A stretch of DNA of 5,764 nucleotides from NCBI GenBank assembly GCA_023439425.1, contig JAEXNZ010000242.1, positions 1 to 5,764 on the forward strand. The letters are read 5' to 3'. The notes below the pieces were generated by a model. It ran no database searches and was not told the DNA's origin. It was given only the letters and a program-made list of their open reading frames with translations. This DNA comes from Pseudomonadota bacterium. GTDB taxonomy: Bacteria; Pseudomonadota; Gammaproteobacteria; Xanthomonadales; Xanthomonadaceae. The position numbers and the translations under genes were made by a program. Below are positions 5,589 to 5,764 of the stretch, in pieces. Position 1 is the first letter of the stretch. Each line of letters opens with the position of its first letter.

Positions 5589-5764
5589 TTCGTGCCCTAC
5601 TGCTGATTCTCATCGCACTGATGGTGGCCGCGCCCGTCGCGGCGCAGACCGCCAGTTCCCGTGGTACCGGTTCGGCCAGCTATGGCCTGCGCCTGAGTGC
5701 CGACACCCGCGCCCAGGCCCTGAACAAGGCCAAGGTCAATGCACTGGAGGCGTACATCGCCGAA
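5579..5764 (+). CDS. Exported protein of unknown function, 3' end missing
   Basis: Only the first 62 codons are in the window. The N-terminus is a signal peptide (MPLIRALLLILIALMVAAPVAA/QT, cut after about residue 22, with Val at -3 and Ala at -1). The mature start (RGTGSASYGLRLSADTRAQALNKAKVNALEAYIAE) has a short beta strand followed by a helix with regularly spaced Ala. This pattern occurs at the start of envelope proteins of the FlgT-N/LPP20-like kind, but the fragment is too short for a family call. The ATG at 5579 has AGGAG (5563-5567) inside the upstream gene at 11-nt spacing and overlaps that gene by 10 nt in another frame, so translation of the pair is probably coupled. The protein is likely periplasmic or outer-membrane associated. 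Confidence 0.8.
   Translation, partial: MPLIRALLLILIALMVAAPVAAQTASSRGTGSASYGLRLSADTRAQALNKAKVNALEAYIAE

Noticed and set aside
1..5764. CRISPR arrays, tRNA genes, insertion sequences or phage genes
   Set aside because: No regularly spaced direct repeats, cloverleaf-like segment, transposase or phage-like reading frame was seen.

Overview
The window is GC-rich, densely coded, chromosomal-type DNA, most likely from a gamma-proteobacterium of the Xanthomonadaceae and probably a Stenotrophomonas. The best evidence is a GTAG-headed perfect palindrome at 1061-1082. It has the form of the SMAG short palindromic repeats that are abundant in Stenotrophomonas maltophilia. Codon use favours G or C at third positions throughout.

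Region 1 (3-1064, +) is the 3' part of an M23/LytM-type zinc metallopeptidase with a C-terminal beta-rich extension. Its stop codon lies inside the SMAG-like repeat, whose hairpin fills most of the short gap to a convergent gene. Region 2 (1094-1486, -) is a small YciI/DGPF-family protein.

Region 3 (about 1624-4278, +) is the centrepiece: a tight four-gene operon encoding a second YciI/DGPF protein, a PhnB-like VOC protein, a COG3607-like VOC protein, and an ECF sigma factor with a long C-terminal SnoaL-free, TPR/DUF6596-type extension (ECF42 type). ECF42 sigma factors are known to be encoded beside DGPF proteins and to lack a classical anti-sigma factor. Upstream of the first gene is TGTCGA-N17-CGTC (1624-1650), which matches the ECF42 target promoter described in Streptomyces. 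The operon is therefore probably switched on by its own last gene product. A small GGGCCC-stem hairpin lies in the predicted leader.

Region 4 (4279-5764, +) starts with a 113-nt intergenic stretch holding a plausible sigma-70-like promoter and two inverted repeats. It is followed by two overlapping genes for unrecognised exported proteins. The first (398 aa) has a clear Sec signal peptide. The second is cut by the window end after 62 codons and also starts with a signal peptide. The 10-nt overlap suggests they are translated together and act in the same cell-envelope compartment.

No tRNA, rRNA, CRISPR array, transposase or phage gene was seen. Every gene-free stretch is under 300 bases.
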